Part shown: piece after piece, positions 7,689-14,748 of the stretch | Layout: the number at the start of each line of letters is the position of its first letter | How positions within the stretch are numbered: the first letter of the stretch is position 1 | From: CAYJAD01 sp964371505 | Lineage (GTDB): Bacteria; Desulfobacterota; Desulfovibrionia; Desulfovibrionales; Desulfovibrionaceae | DNA length: 64,000 nucleotides | Direction: 5' to 3' | Assembly (NCBI GenBank): GCA_964371505.1 | Contig: CAYJNG010000001.1 | Span: 8,085-72,084, forward strand | The notes under the pieces: generated by a model | What the model saw: only the letters and a program-made list of their open reading frames with translations | What the model was told of the DNA's origin: nothing | Database searches by the model: none | Made by a program: the position numbers and the translations under genes

Positions 7689-8372
7689 ATGAAAGAATAT
7701 TTACGCATAGGTTTGAGTATGCGTGTTACTACTGAGGAATTCCCCAATGGTATAAGGGAAAAACGTGATACTGTGGCCCATAACTGGCCTCTTTTTTTGC
7801 AACATGCGCTACCTGAGGCCCTTTGGGTGCCCTTGCCCAACGCGCATGACGGCAGAGACAGCGTACGTATGGCGCAGGAGCTTGGCTTACAAGGCCTCAT
7901 TCTCACCGGCGGTAATGATTTTGGTGCAGAACCCTCGCGCGATAATACAGAATTTGCTTTACTTTCTTGGGCTAAGCAATGGAAATTACCTGTTATTGGC
8001 ATTTGCCGCGGGGCACATATGCTTAATGTCTTTTGTGGCGGTGCCATATCGGCTTTACAGCGCGGGCCCTATTGTGCGGACGAGCGTAAAGAGACGGTAG
8101 CGGAGGCCAAGAGCGCAGGGGACACGCCTGAGCAACAGGCTAAACAAGCCTTGATAGTGCACAAATACGGCATACTGGGGAGTGATATTTCACGTGAATT
8201 TACCCCTCTATCCATGGCAAATGATGGTTACATAGAAGCTTTTTCACACAAGGCCTTACCGTGGCTTGGTTTACTTTGGCATCCTGAGCGGGAGGTAAAC
8301 CCACGTGAGGAAGATGTGGCCCTGTTTCAGGATCTTTTTTTACATAAAAAATGCCTACACCTTAGACCATAG
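7689..8372 (+). CDS. Class I glutamine amidotransferase-like hydrolase (peptidase C26, gamma-glutamyl-GABA hydrolase type)
   Basis: Cytoplasmic hydrolase of the C26 family, which includes PuuD, the enzyme that frees GABA from gamma-glutamyl-GABA in putrescine breakdown. The 227-residue protein has the oxyanion-type LTGGNDFG near 72-79, the nucleophile Cys106 in GICRGAHMLN, and the His198/Glu200 pair in LLWHPERE, so the catalytic triad is complete. It lies 40 bases upstream of a two-gene SMR exporter of the spermidine type on the same strand, which supports a polyamine-related role but does not prove it. Substrate specificity is not readable from the sequence. Confidence 0.75.
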   Translation: MKEYLRIGLSMRVTTEEFPNGIREKRDTVAHNWPLFLQHALPEALWVPLPNAHDGRDSVRMAQELGLQGLILTGGNDFGAEPSRDNTEFALLSWAKQWKLPVIGICRGAHMLNVFCGGAISALQRGPYCADERKETVAEAKSAGDTPEQQAKQALIVHKYGILGSDISREFTPLSMANDGYIEAFSHKALPWLGLLWHPEREVNPREEDVALFQDLFLHKKCLHLRP

Positions 8373-8412
8373 TGGGCGTGAAGTGATTTATTTTAATAAA
8401 TAAGGTTTTTGT

Positions 8413-8823
8413 ATGAATAGTATGGCTTCTTGGCGGCCTTGGCTGTGGCTTTTGGCCGCCATTTCTTTGGAGGTGCTGGGCACTTCCACCATGAAATTTT
8501 CTCAAAATTGGACTTTTGCCCTAGGCATGTACGTGGGGCTCATGTGTATGTGGGCTTGCATAGCTTTATCGTATTTTTCACTAGCTAAGGCCTCGGTGCA
8601 TATACCCATTGGGGTGGCTTTTGCCTTGTGGGATGCCTTGGGGTTGGTATTTATTGTGGCTGTGTCCTTTTTTATGTTGCAAGAGCCTCTTACGCTAAAA
8701 ACGAGTTTGGGTCTTTTGTGCGTACTTTTGGGGGGCTTTTTAGTGCATCTTGGGACGGATAAAAGTGATGACGCCGCGCAGGAGGGGACAACCCAAAAGA
8801 ACACGGAGGAGAAGTCATGCTAA
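8413..8823 (+). CDS. mdtJ: SMR-family exporter subunit, MdtJ-like
   Basis: Small four-helix inner-membrane transporter of the SMR family, 136 residues. The conserved membrane-embedded acidic residue is Glu20 (AAISLEVLGT), and the VAFALWDALG segment matches the signature of the family. Resemblance is closest to MdtJ, one half of the MdtJI spermidine exporter. It has a polar C-terminal tail of about 20 residues after the last helix. It overlaps the next gene by 7 bases, as expected for a heteromeric pair. The symbol is assigned by similarity and pairing; transport of another cation is possible. Confidence 0.75.
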   Translation: MNSMASWRPWLWLLAAISLEVLGTSTMKFSQNWTFALGMYVGLMCMWACIALSYFSLAKASVHIPIGVAFALWDALGLVFIVAVSFFMLQEPLTLKTSLGLLCVLLGGFLVHLGTDKSDDAAQEGTTQKNTEEKSC

Positions 8824-9155
8824 CGCAGTTGCAACAGATGTTTTCTTATGCCGTATTATTGGTATTGGCTGCGGCCTTTTTAGACATTGTGGCCAATATT
8901 CTTTTGGCCAAATCTCAAGGCTTTGCCAACAAAAAACTAGGCCTTTTTGCCATTGCCTTGGTGGGCATGGCTTTTTGGTTGCTTTCCTTGGCGGTGCGCG
9001 AGCTGGATTTATCGGTGGCTTACGCCTTATGGGGTTGTTTTGGTATTTTGGGTACCAGTCTTTCTGGTTGGCTTATTTTGGGGCAAAGAATGCGCTGGCC
9101 GGCTTTTGCAGGCATGGGCTTATTATTTTGCGGTATTATTTTACTGCGTTTGTAA
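8817..9155 (+). CDS. mdtI: SMR-family exporter subunit, MdtI-like
   Basis: Second subunit of the paired SMR exporter, 112 residues and four predicted helices. The DLSVAYALWGCFGI and GWLILGQR segments closely resemble MdtI, the partner of MdtJ in spermidine export. The usual membrane Glu in helix 1 is replaced by Asp23 (AFLDIVANILL), a conservative but notable change at the proton- and substrate-binding position. Its start lies inside the mdtJ end. A weak 5-bp hairpin (AGAGC/GCTCT) lies just after the stop. Confidence 0.78.
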   Translation: MLTQLQQMFSYAVLLVLAAAFLDIVANILLAKSQGFANKKLGLFAIALVGMAFWLLSLAVRELDLSVAYALWGCFGILGTSLSGWLILGQRMRWPAFAGMGLLFCGIILLRL

Positions 9156-9282
9156 GAAGAGCGCGTGCTCTCCTTAATTATTTACACTTAGGCTTATAGT
9201 TTTCTTAGGGTATTATCCTTTACATATGCGACAAAAGCCTATAGGCAATAAAAAAAGAGTCCATTTTTGCCTTGGAGGTACT

Positions 9283-10089
9283 ATGAATATACATGTGGCG
9301 CGAGCCTTTATTTTTTTCTTATGTATTACTTTTTCTACGATGGGCGCCATGGCTGCTCATGCGGCAGGTGCTAGCATAGCGCAAGTTATTTCCATAACGG
9401 GCGGTGCCAGTGTGGAGCGCGCAGGTCAAACACTTAAGCTTGCTTTAAAAGATGCCTTGTATGTGCAAGACATTGTGCGTACCGACGCCACAGGCAAGGT
9501 ACAGCTTATGTTTCATGATGACACCGTGGTAAGTGTGAGCGTAAATACTATTTTTAGCATGAGTAATTTTAGCAATGGTGCAGATGCCAGCTTTAATGCG
9601 CATGTGCCCAGTGGTTTTGCGCGTTTTGTTACCGGTACCATTGTGGAAAAAAATCCCGAAGCCTTTACCGTGCGCACACCGGAAGTGACTGTGGGCATAC
9701 GCGGAACCACCTTTGCCGTGCAAAGACGTGCAGAACAAACCACAGTGTACACAGAAAATAGCACCAAGGCACGTAGCGTTATGGTGAGCAGTACCACCAT
9801 TCCTTCGGGCTATTATGCGGTGTTTGGGGCAGGAGCTACGGTTATCACGCCGCCAAGCCCCATGAGCGATGCCCAAAGGCAGGAGCTTGTTTCACGCGCT
9901 GTGATTACAGCCTCTCCGGCGCTCTCCTCTGTGGAGTGGGGGCAAGAAAATCCTTTGTCTGATTTAGAAAACGGCCTTGGAGATTCTTTAGATGTGGGTG
10001 GTTCTTTAGATTTGGGCGGCTCTGTGACGGCACCTACTTTACAAGAAGGCATTTTGGACGATGATGACTTGGATGATGATGACGATTAA
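9283..10089 (+). CDS. Secreted FecR-domain protein
   Basis: 268-residue exported protein. The start at 9283 is chosen because GGAGG lies at 9275 and a signal peptide follows at once (hydrophobic residues about 8-25, cleavage near AAHAAG). A FecR domain follows, with typical VGIRGTTFAV and VRTDATGKVQLMF stretches. The C-terminus has Gly/Asp-rich LDVGGSLDLGGS segments and ends in a run of Asp residues. It lacks the transmembrane anchor of classical FecR anti-sigma regulators, so a cell-surface or periplasmic structural role is more likely. It is followed by a strong terminator. Confidence 0.82.
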   Translation: MNIHVARAFIFFLCITFSTMGAMAAHAAGASIAQVISITGGASVERAGQTLKLALKDALYVQDIVRTDATGKVQLMFHDDTVVSVSVNTIFSMSNFSNGADASFNAHVPSGFARFVTGTIVEKNPEAFTVRTPEVTVGIRGTTFAVQRRAEQTTVYTENSTKARSVMVSSTTIPSGYYAVFGAGATVITPPSPMSDAQRQELVSRAVITASPALSSVEWGQENPLSDLENGLGDSLDVGGSLDLGGSVTAPTLQEGILDDDDLDDDDD

Positions 10090-10157
10090 AAGAGATACTG
10101 TTGAAAAGTATGTAATCGTACGTAGATACTAAAATTTTATTTGACGACACTATCTAG

Positions 10158-10205
10158 GCTTCGCCAGAAAAGGTATTTCATGCTTTTTCTGGCGAAGCTT
10201 CTTTA
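10158..10205 (+). terminator. Rho-independent terminator after the FecR-domain gene
   Basis: 14-bp perfect stem GCTTCGCCAGAAAA (10158-10171) with TTTTCTGGCGAAGC (10185-10198), 13-base loop, then TTCTTTATTT. T-rich only on the plus strand side, so it serves the FecR gene. Confidence 0.85.
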
Positions 10206-10226
10206 TTTAATGCCATTCACTATAAA

Positions 10227-10655
10227 CTATTCAACAAATTCGTATGTAACGCTATCTTCATTGTCAAATTCCACAAAGTCAAACTCCACTGTTTGGCGGT
10301 TGTCTCCGCGGGGGCGGTTGGCGCCGACAACTTTAAATTTACTGGTCACAATCATGCGTTTAATATCGTCTGAATCCATTTCGCCGGGCCAAATGTAAGA
10401 TTTGGACTGGGCGTGAATGTAGATATAGTTGCTGGTTGTAGGAACTGTAAGTTCTGTTGTCCTGTTTGGCGGGGCTTGCCACCAACCTTCGGTTACCCAT
10501 TCTTCTTCATCGTTATCATAGTAACAAATGGTAATGCTAATGTTTTCGCTTGTTTGGTTTTCAGCGATAAGAGTTTTGCTTTCTGCATGGGATACTGCGG
10601 GAATGAAATATAGACCTACGACAAAAAGGATAAGAAAATGGCGCATGAACTTCAT
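10227..10655 (-). CDS. Secreted DUF1036-like small protein
   Basis: 142-residue protein with a signal peptide (residues 1-24, cleavage near VSHAES). The mature part has ITICYYD followed by VTEGWW (residues 54-59) and PPNRTTEL, a pattern resembling the DUF1036 family, whose members have N-terminal I/V-C-N and EGWW motifs. Function of the family is unknown. It is convergent with the FecR-domain gene and appears monocistronic. Similarity to DUF1036 is by eye and should be regarded as probable. Confidence 0.65.
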   Translation of the reverse strand: MKFMRHFLILFVVGLYFIPAVSHAESKTLIAENQTSENISITICYYDNDEEEWVTEGWWQAPPNRTTELTVPTTSNYIYIHAQSKSYIWPGEMDSDDIKRMIVTSKFKVVGANRPRGDNRQTVEFDFVEFDNEDSVTYEFVE

Positions 10656-10753
10656 GGCGACTCCTTGGGGTTAAAGGTGTATTTACATATAAAAACTTCT
10701 TTGGCGGCATTTTAGGTGGAAGGGTGCGTTAACGCAAGAAGATTTTTTTAGCC

Positions 10754-10800
10754 AAAAAAGGCATGAAGCGGCACAGAACAGTGCGCCATTTCATGCCTTT
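10754..10800 (-). terminator. Terminator after the TPR/beta-barrel outer-membrane protein gene
   Basis: AAAGGCATGAA (10757-10767) pairs with TTCATGCCTTT (10790-10800), with further GC pairing inside. On the minus strand the stem is followed by a run of T (10754-10759). It lies 16 bases past the stop at 10816. Confidence 0.85.
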
Positions 10801-10815
10801 GTTATTATCGACTAT

Positions 10816-12168
10816 TTAGAAAGACCACACAATGCCAAGATTGGTCACGTGCTGGTCGTATTCATACAGCTCACTGGTGGAGGTGTTTTTAACGTATTGG
10901 TAGCCTAGCTCCACGCTCCATGCATCATGGATGGGAATGGTGACCGAAAGGCCTGTGGCTAGGCGATAGTCTCGGCGAAATTCATCTTCATGTGTGGTGG
11001 CAGGGGCGTGAAAATACTCGCCGCCATAGGAAATGAAGGGGGCAATGCTGATGTCATAATAGGGGAGCATAAAGGAAAATTTAAGGCTAGCTTCAAAACC
11101 GTCATAGCTATAGCGGGCTTGATCTGCAGCGGCGCCCATATAGCGCCCCCCAAGGGTTACGTGGGTGCCTTTTCCGCCAAAGAAAAAGCGCACATATTGC
11201 CCCGCAGAGCCGTACCAGCCATTATAGCCTTCATTGTTGGAATACATACGCCCGCTGATGTTGGCCTTGGTAATAAGGTGCACCTTAGGGCTTAGGGCAT
11301 ACACTAACGTGCTTTCTGGCCCGAGCGCTACCACGTTTTGCTCAAAGCCGTAGTCAAAAACTTCGGCCTCAGCGCGTATTTCCCATAATACGCTGTCTGT
11401 AAGGTAACGCACACCGGCGGTGCCGCGTAACCATTCCGAACTGGAAAGGCCAAGGTCATACAAATCTTGATGGGCGTTGTAGCGTAAAAGAGTATTACCA
11501 CTGCCCACAAGCCACCAAGAACTTTCAGGGCTAAGTCTATAGGCAAGGTCTACAGAGCCGCCCACATAGGCACCAAAGCTTTCCTGGGCCTTTGCGTCAG
11601 AGAGGGCAAAGTCTCGCCGGCCAAGGGAAATTTCATTGGAGGCAGGGCCTGTGTTTACATTGCTATCGTACAGCATGCCCGCACGTAATTTGCCGCTTAC
11701 TTGAAGGCGTTGATTTTTCTTTTTCCACTGTTCGGTAATGTCGGCATGTTGTGTGCTGCTGCCTGAGGTATCTTTGGCCAATTCCATAACGGCACGTTGG
11801 CCATCGTTTTGCTGTTGTAAGGCTGTGGCTAGTTCCTGTAGGAGTACAGGCTCTGTGGGGTACTTGGCCAGCAAGCGTTCATAAGCCATGACGGCTTGCC
11901 CAGCTTTGCCGTGGCGCAGTGCAGCTCGCGCATAGCCAAGGTTTATAAGATCGTCTTGCGGCTCTGCACGCAAAAGCTTGCCGTAGGCGGCATAGGCAGC
12001 AGCAATAGAACCTTGTTCTAGTAATTGGGCAGCCTGAGCCTTACTTTGATGTATACTGCTGTGCGTGGCAGGCGGGGTAACGGTTTTACGTATTTCTTGG
12101 GCCATAGCCTCTTGCCCGCCACAAAGCAGACAAAGCGAAAGAAGGAGTAGGCAAAAGTTTTTTGACAT
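10816..12168 (-). CDS. TPR-containing outer-membrane beta-barrel protein, Slam/DUF560-like
   Basis: 450 residues from a start at 12168, chosen because a good signal peptide follows (cleavage near AMAQE); the frame is open 15 codons further upstream. Residues about 35-130 form TPR-like helices; from about 160 to the end the sequence is alternating beta-strand with a terminal aromatic residue (GIVWSF), typical of an outer-membrane barrel. The GMLYDSNVNTGP motif at the start of the barrel is typical of surface lipoprotein assembly modifier (DUF560) proteins. It could export or display a surface protein; the FecR-domain protein encoded nearby is one candidate, but no lipoprotein substrate is seen in the window. 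Confidence 0.75.
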   Translation of the reverse strand: MSKNFCLLLLSLCLLCGGQEAMAQEIRKTVTPPATHSSIHQSKAQAAQLLEQGSIAAAYAAYGKLLRAEPQDDLINLGYARAALRHGKAGQAVMAYERLLAKYPTEPVLLQELATALQQQNDGQRAVMELAKDTSGSSTQHADITEQWKKKNQRLQVSGKLRAGMLYDSNVNTGPASNEISLGRRDFALSDAKAQESFGAYVGGSVDLAYRLSPESSWWLVGSGNTLLRYNAHQDLYDLGLSSSEWLRGTAGVRYLTDSVLWEIRAEAEVFDYGFEQNVVALGPESTLVYALSPKVHLITKANISGRMYSNNEGYNGWYGSAGQYVRFFFGGKGTHVTLGGRYMGAAADQARYSYDGFEASLKFSFMLPYYDISIAPFISYGGEYFHAPATTHEDEFRRDYRLATGLSVTIPIHDAWSVELGYQYVKNTSTSELYEYDQHVTNLGIVWSF

Positions 12169-12671
12169 GAGGTGTTCCGCGAGTATTCTCCAGCCATGGC
12201 GCATTATAGGCATGGCATAGGGAGAGGTTATAGTCTAATGAGAGACCTCTACACAATTATTTTCAAATATAGTTTTGTGTCTAAATTTTGAAAATTTGTT
12301 CGAAGTGTAAAACAACGTGTGCAGAGGTAAAGACACAAAAACCAATCACTTAACGGCGAAGCAAAGCTACGCCTATTCTTGATTTTTGGTCGCATTGACT
12401 GTCGTCAACGCTCCATGAGACCCTACGTAATGAATTGCGCAGAGGTCTTAATGATGTGTCACTGTAGAATATATTAACCGGCTTGTAAAGATTGTAATAG
12501 CTTATAAAAATTATACTATGCCTTGCTTTGTAGGCGGTATAGTCCTACAGCTATAGCAGCATAAGGCGCGTTGACAAAGGTTCTTGTACTGCTTATTTCT
12601 AACGCATGATTTAGCGTTGCCGTATTTTTAGAAAATATTTTCTTTTTCATATTCTACACGGGATTATCTTC
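12169..12671. other. 503-base AT-rich intergenic region
   Basis: Lies between the divergent outer-membrane protein gene and the HD-GYP gene. It contains a MITE-like element (12243-12448). From 12455 to 12671 I see no coding region; the promoter of the plus-strand gene is expected here. No other feature was recognised. Confidence 0.6.
12243..12448. mobile_element. MITE-like element or insertion-sequence remnant
   Basis: 206 bases bounded by 16-bp terminal inverted repeats, AGACCTCTACACAATT (12243-12258) and AATTGCGCAGAGGTCT (12433-12448), with two mismatches. The bordering 7-mers TAATGAG (12236-12242) and TAATGAT (12449-12455) match at 6 of 7 bases and look like a target-site duplication. Inside are nested inverted repeats: TTTTGTGTCT (12273-12282) with AGACACAAAA (12331-12340), and ATTTTCAAA (12259-12267) with TTTGAAAAT (12287-12295). 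No transposase reading frame is present. Non-autonomous element is the best reading; a decayed IS is the alternative. Confidence 0.55.
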
Positions 12672-14738
12672 ATGCAAGTTCAGCTTTGGGGCGTGCGCGG
12701 TTCTTTAGGGAGTGGTTGCAGCTCTTCCATGCGCTATGGGTGCAATACCTCTTGTTACACCGTGGAGGCGCCGCAGTCTCCCTATATTATTTTAGATGCC
12801 GGTTCTGGCATTCGAGCCTTTGGCAGCGCCATTGCCAAGGCACCGCGTGTAAAAAAGTGCGTGATTTTTTTAACTCATGGTCACTGGGACCATGTGGCAG
12901 GTTTGCCTTTTTTTGAGCCCTTATATTTGAATGATTGGGATATTACCATTTATGCCCCTGAGGCCATAGGCGCATTGGAACCGCAAGCGTTTGTACAGCG
13001 TCTTTTTAATACCTCATTTTTCCCTGTGCCGTGGGAGCGCTTAAACTCTAAACCTAAGATATTGCCCTTGCATGAGGGGCAAGTGGTGGCTGTGGAAGGA
13101 GGTGTGCATGTTTCTGCGCATAAGGCCAGCCACGGCGGGCATGAAACGCAAGGGCTCTTTGCGGCGGCGTACCGTGTGGAGCATGAAGGCCATGCGGTAT
13201 TTTATAGTGGCGACCATGAACTGGGAGAAAATCCGCAAGAGCTGGATTTGTCCTCTTCCTTTTTTACAGGCTTGCGCCATGCTGATGTGGCCATTTTAGA
13301 TGCGCAATATACGCTGGAAAATTATAAAAAGCATGTGGGGTGGGGGCATTCTGCCATGGAGCAATGGCCGCCCATTTTGCGCAAGCTAGGGGTAAAAACC
13401 TTTGTGCCCACGCATTACGCGCCAAGTTCTTCCGATGCCATGCTAGACACCATGTGCAGTAAACTCTTGGTGCAATTTCCTGAGCTGGAAACCTCCATGC
13501 GCATGGCTTATGAAGGGCTTATCTTTACCTTCCCGCAAGCAAGTAGCCATGTGAATGATTGCGCTCCGGGGGCGTGTAATTGTGAAAATTGCACCTTTTC
13601 CACGGAGTTATCGCATACTCCGGATTTAAGCTCCGTCCTTGATAGCTTGCTCATGCGCGCCAGACAGTTGAGCAAGGCCGATGCCGGCACCATTTATTTG
13701 GTAGAAGATGACGAGCTTGTGTTTTCCTATTCGCATAATGATACGCTTTTTACCCATTCACAAGCGGCGCGGCAGCAATATTTAACGGCACGCTTGCCCA
13801 TGACGCCGCACTCCATTGCCGGCTATGTGGCTTGCCACGGCACTGTGTTAAACATTCCCAATGTGCGCTGCATACCGGAAGGCATGCCCTATGCCTTTAA
13901 TGATTCTTTTGACAAAAAAACAGGCTATTCCACTGTATCCATTTGTGCCTTGCCTTTATTTTCGCAGAAAAAAAAGCTTTTGGGCGTTATGCAAATTATT
14001 AACTGCATGCATGAAAATGAGCCTGTGCCTTTTTCTTTTTCCATGGAGTCGGCCCTACGTGAAATTTGCTTCATTGGAGCTCAAGCCATTGAGCAGTCCT
14101 TGGTGACTAAGGATATGCTTTTACGCATACTAGAAACGGCTCGCTTGCGAGACCCCGACGAAACGGGCCCGCATGTGGTGCGCGTGGGGGCCATGGCGGC
14201 GGAATTATATCATCATTGGGCAGAAAAAAATGGTGTGGATATTGTTGAAATAGCAAGTATAAAAGCAAGTTTACGCTTGGCGTCCATGCTGCATGATGTG
14301 GGCAAGGTGGGCATTTCTGACCGTATTCTTAAAAAGCCTGGTGCTTTTACGGATGAAGAGCGTAAAATTATGCAAACCCATTGCGCCATAGGGGCTGCTA
14401 TTTTTAAAGATGTAACGCGCACCCTAGACAGACTTTCGGCCAGCATTGCCTTACATCACCATCAGCGTTGGGATGGCACAGGGTATACGGGTGATGATGC
14501 ACCCCCTCTTTCCGGAAAGGATATTCCCTTTGAGGCGCGTATAACGTCCATTGTGGATGTGTTTGATGCCTTGGTGTCGGAGCGTTGCTACAAGCCGCCC
14601 TTACCTTTTGAGGAGGCGGTGCGTATTATCCAAAGGGATGCCGGAGCTGCTTTTGATCCGGAAATGGTGCAATGTTTCATGGAAATTTTAGACACCATTC
14701 AGGCCATTCAGGAAAAATATCAAGAAGAGCCCGCGTAG
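12672..14738 (+). CDS. Metallo-beta-lactamase-fold / GAF / HD-GYP fusion signalling protein
   Basis: 688-residue cytoplasmic protein with three modules. Residues 1-290: metallo-beta-lactamase-type hydrolase starting WGVRGS, with HGHWDH at 69-74 and further ligands in ASHGG, YSGDHE and PTHYAP. About 310-480: GAF sensor domain, preceded by a small cysteine-rich linker (CAPGACNCENC). About 490-680: HD-GYP domain with His541-Asp542 (MLHDVGKVG) and HHHQRWDGTGYT, so the GYP triplet is GYT (604-606). HD-GYP domains hydrolyse cyclic di-GMP; some metallo-beta-lactamase proteins hydrolyse cyclic nucleotides. It ends 10 bases from the convergent adenylate cyclase gene, suggesting linked second-messenger roles (inference). 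Confidence 0.82.
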   Translation: MQVQLWGVRGSLGSGCSSSMRYGCNTSCYTVEAPQSPYIILDAGSGIRAFGSAIAKAPRVKKCVIFLTHGHWDHVAGLPFFEPLYLNDWDITIYAPEAIGALEPQAFVQRLFNTSFFPVPWERLNSKPKILPLHEGQVVAVEGGVHVSAHKASHGGHETQGLFAAAYRVEHEGHAVFYSGDHELGENPQELDLSSSFFTGLRHADVAILDAQYTLENYKKHVGWGHSAMEQWPPILRKLGVKTFVPTHYAPSSSDAMLDTMCSKLLVQFPELETSMRMAYEGLIFTFPQASSHVNDCAPGACNCENCTFSTELSHTPDLSSVLDSLLMRARQLSKADAGTIYLVEDDELVFSYSHNDTLFTHSQAARQQYLTARLPMTPHSIAGYVACHGTVLNIPNVRCIPEGMPYAFNDSFDKKTGYSTVSICALPLFSQKKKLLGVMQIINCMHENEPVPFSFSMESALREICFIGAQAIEQSLVTKDMLLRILETARLRDPDETGPHVVRVGAMAAELYHHWAEKNGVDIVEIASIKASLRLASMLHDVGKVGISDRILKKPGAFTDEERKIMQTHCAIGAAIFKDVTRTLDRLSASIALHHHQRWDGTGYTGDDAPPLSGKDIPFEARITSIVDVFDALVSERCYKPPLPFEEAVRIIQRDAGAAFDPEMVQCFMEILDTIQAIQEKYQEEPA

Positions 14739-14748
14739 CTTTTTCTGT

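Noticed and set aside
12243..12448. Intact insertion sequence
   Set aside because: Only 206 bases and no transposase frame on either strand.
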